A DNA stretch of 6,929 bases from an uncultured Oscillospiraceae bacterium (lineage in GTDB: Bacteria > Bacillota > Clostridia > Oscillospirales > Oscillospiraceae): contig CAJFPI010000110.1 in NCBI GenBank assembly GCA_904398675.1, positions 1 through 6,929 of the forward strand. The letters run 5' to 3'. The translations under genes and the position numbers were made by a program. Under the pieces are notes generated by a model. It had not been told where the DNA came from. It did no database searches and was given only the letters and a program-made list of their open reading frames with translations. Shown here in pieces: positions 6,704 to 6,929 of this stretch (positions are counted from its first letter, which is position 1; the number at the start of each line of letters is the position of its first letter).

Positions 6704-6929
6704 TCAGGGGGCCGGGTAGAGCAGCTCATAGCCGCCCACGGTCATCCGCTCCATACCGCAGCACTGGAGCATGGTGTCCAGGGGCAGGTAGCACACGCTG
6801 TCAAAGCAGATCACCGGCTGCGCCATTTTCAGCAGCTGGTCGTTGAGATAGGCGTCGCTGGAGCCGCGGGTCATCTCCAGCACCGCGTCGGGGGCCTGGA
6901 TCACCACAGTGGCGTTGTCCGCCATCTCC
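6704..6929 (-). CDS. C-terminal part of a stalk-domain-like small protein (partial)
   Basis: The frame is open to the right edge. The first Met in view (6925) has GGAG directly touching it, too close to act as a ribosome binding site, so the true start may lie outside the window. The visible residues follow the rhythm of copper-amine-oxidase-N-like 'stalk' domains: VLEMTRGSSDAYLND, then a strand ending PVICFDSVCYLPLDTML (the 'nGr-yvPlr-l' slot), then CCGMERMTVGGYELLYP. In Bacillota such domains are common surface or binding modules, usually in tandem, which supports more protein upstream. It is immediately upstream (18 bases) of the DUF4255 gene and shares its direction. The link to the injection system is by position only. 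Confidence 0.6.
   Translation of the reverse strand, partial: EMADNATVVIQAPDAVLEMTRGSSDAYLNDQLLKMAQPVICFDSVCYLPLDTMLQCCGMERMTVGGYELLYPAP

Noticed and set aside
1..6929. tRNA or rRNA genes, CRISPR array, insertion sequence or attachment site
   Set aside because: Minus-strand coding fills almost the whole window with gaps of 55 bases or less; no direct-repeat array, transposase motif or RNA-gene-like segment was seen.

Overview
The window carries one tightly packed, co-directional gene block, entirely on the minus strand. Read in transcription order (right edge to left edge) it is the accessory and effector end of an extracellular contractile injection system (eCIS), a phage-tail-like protein-delivery machine. 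The DNA is visibly GC-rich, and most genes have strong AGGAGG-type ribosome binding sites. That combination, with the gut-Clostridia flavour of the protein families, suggests a high-GC Bacillota such as an Oscillospiraceae member. This is an inference from style; no taxonomic marker gene is present.

Layout in transcription order: (1) the C-terminal part of a small protein resembling a copper-amine-oxidase-N-like 'stalk' domain, cut by the right edge (6704-6929); (2) a DUF4255/Pvc16-N family tail terminator or cap protein (6098-6685); (3) a protein with an N-terminal carboxypeptidase-regulatory-like beta domain and an unrecognised remainder (5352-6101); (4) a DUF4280 PAAR-like spike-tip protein (4951-5340); (5) a 695-residue AAA+ ATPase of the Pvc15 type, with a degenerate first P-loop and an intact second AAA module (2834-4921); (6) a 167-residue acidic protein with a YbjN/type-III-chaperone-like secondary-structure order (2275-2778); (7) a large DUF4157 (eCIS core domain) protein with a HELAH motif, starting at a GTG and still open at the left edge after 753 codons (1-2259).

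Genes 2-7 are separated by 55 bases or less, one pair overlaps as ATGA, and in several cases the stop codon touches or overlaps the next gene's Shine-Dalgarno site. This argues for one operon with translational coupling. No terminator or promoter is evident inside it. The sheath, inner tube, baseplate and tail-fibre genes are not in this window and would be expected beyond the right edge.

As a working model, gene 2 caps the tube and sheath, gene 4 sharpens the spike, gene 5 remodels or loads cargo, and gene 7 is the likely cargo. Gene 6 sits 15 bases upstream of gene 7 and is a candidate dedicated cargo chaperone, which is the least described part of the set. The whole of 1-2259 is one minus-strand coding region; the long open frames on the plus strand are composition shadows.
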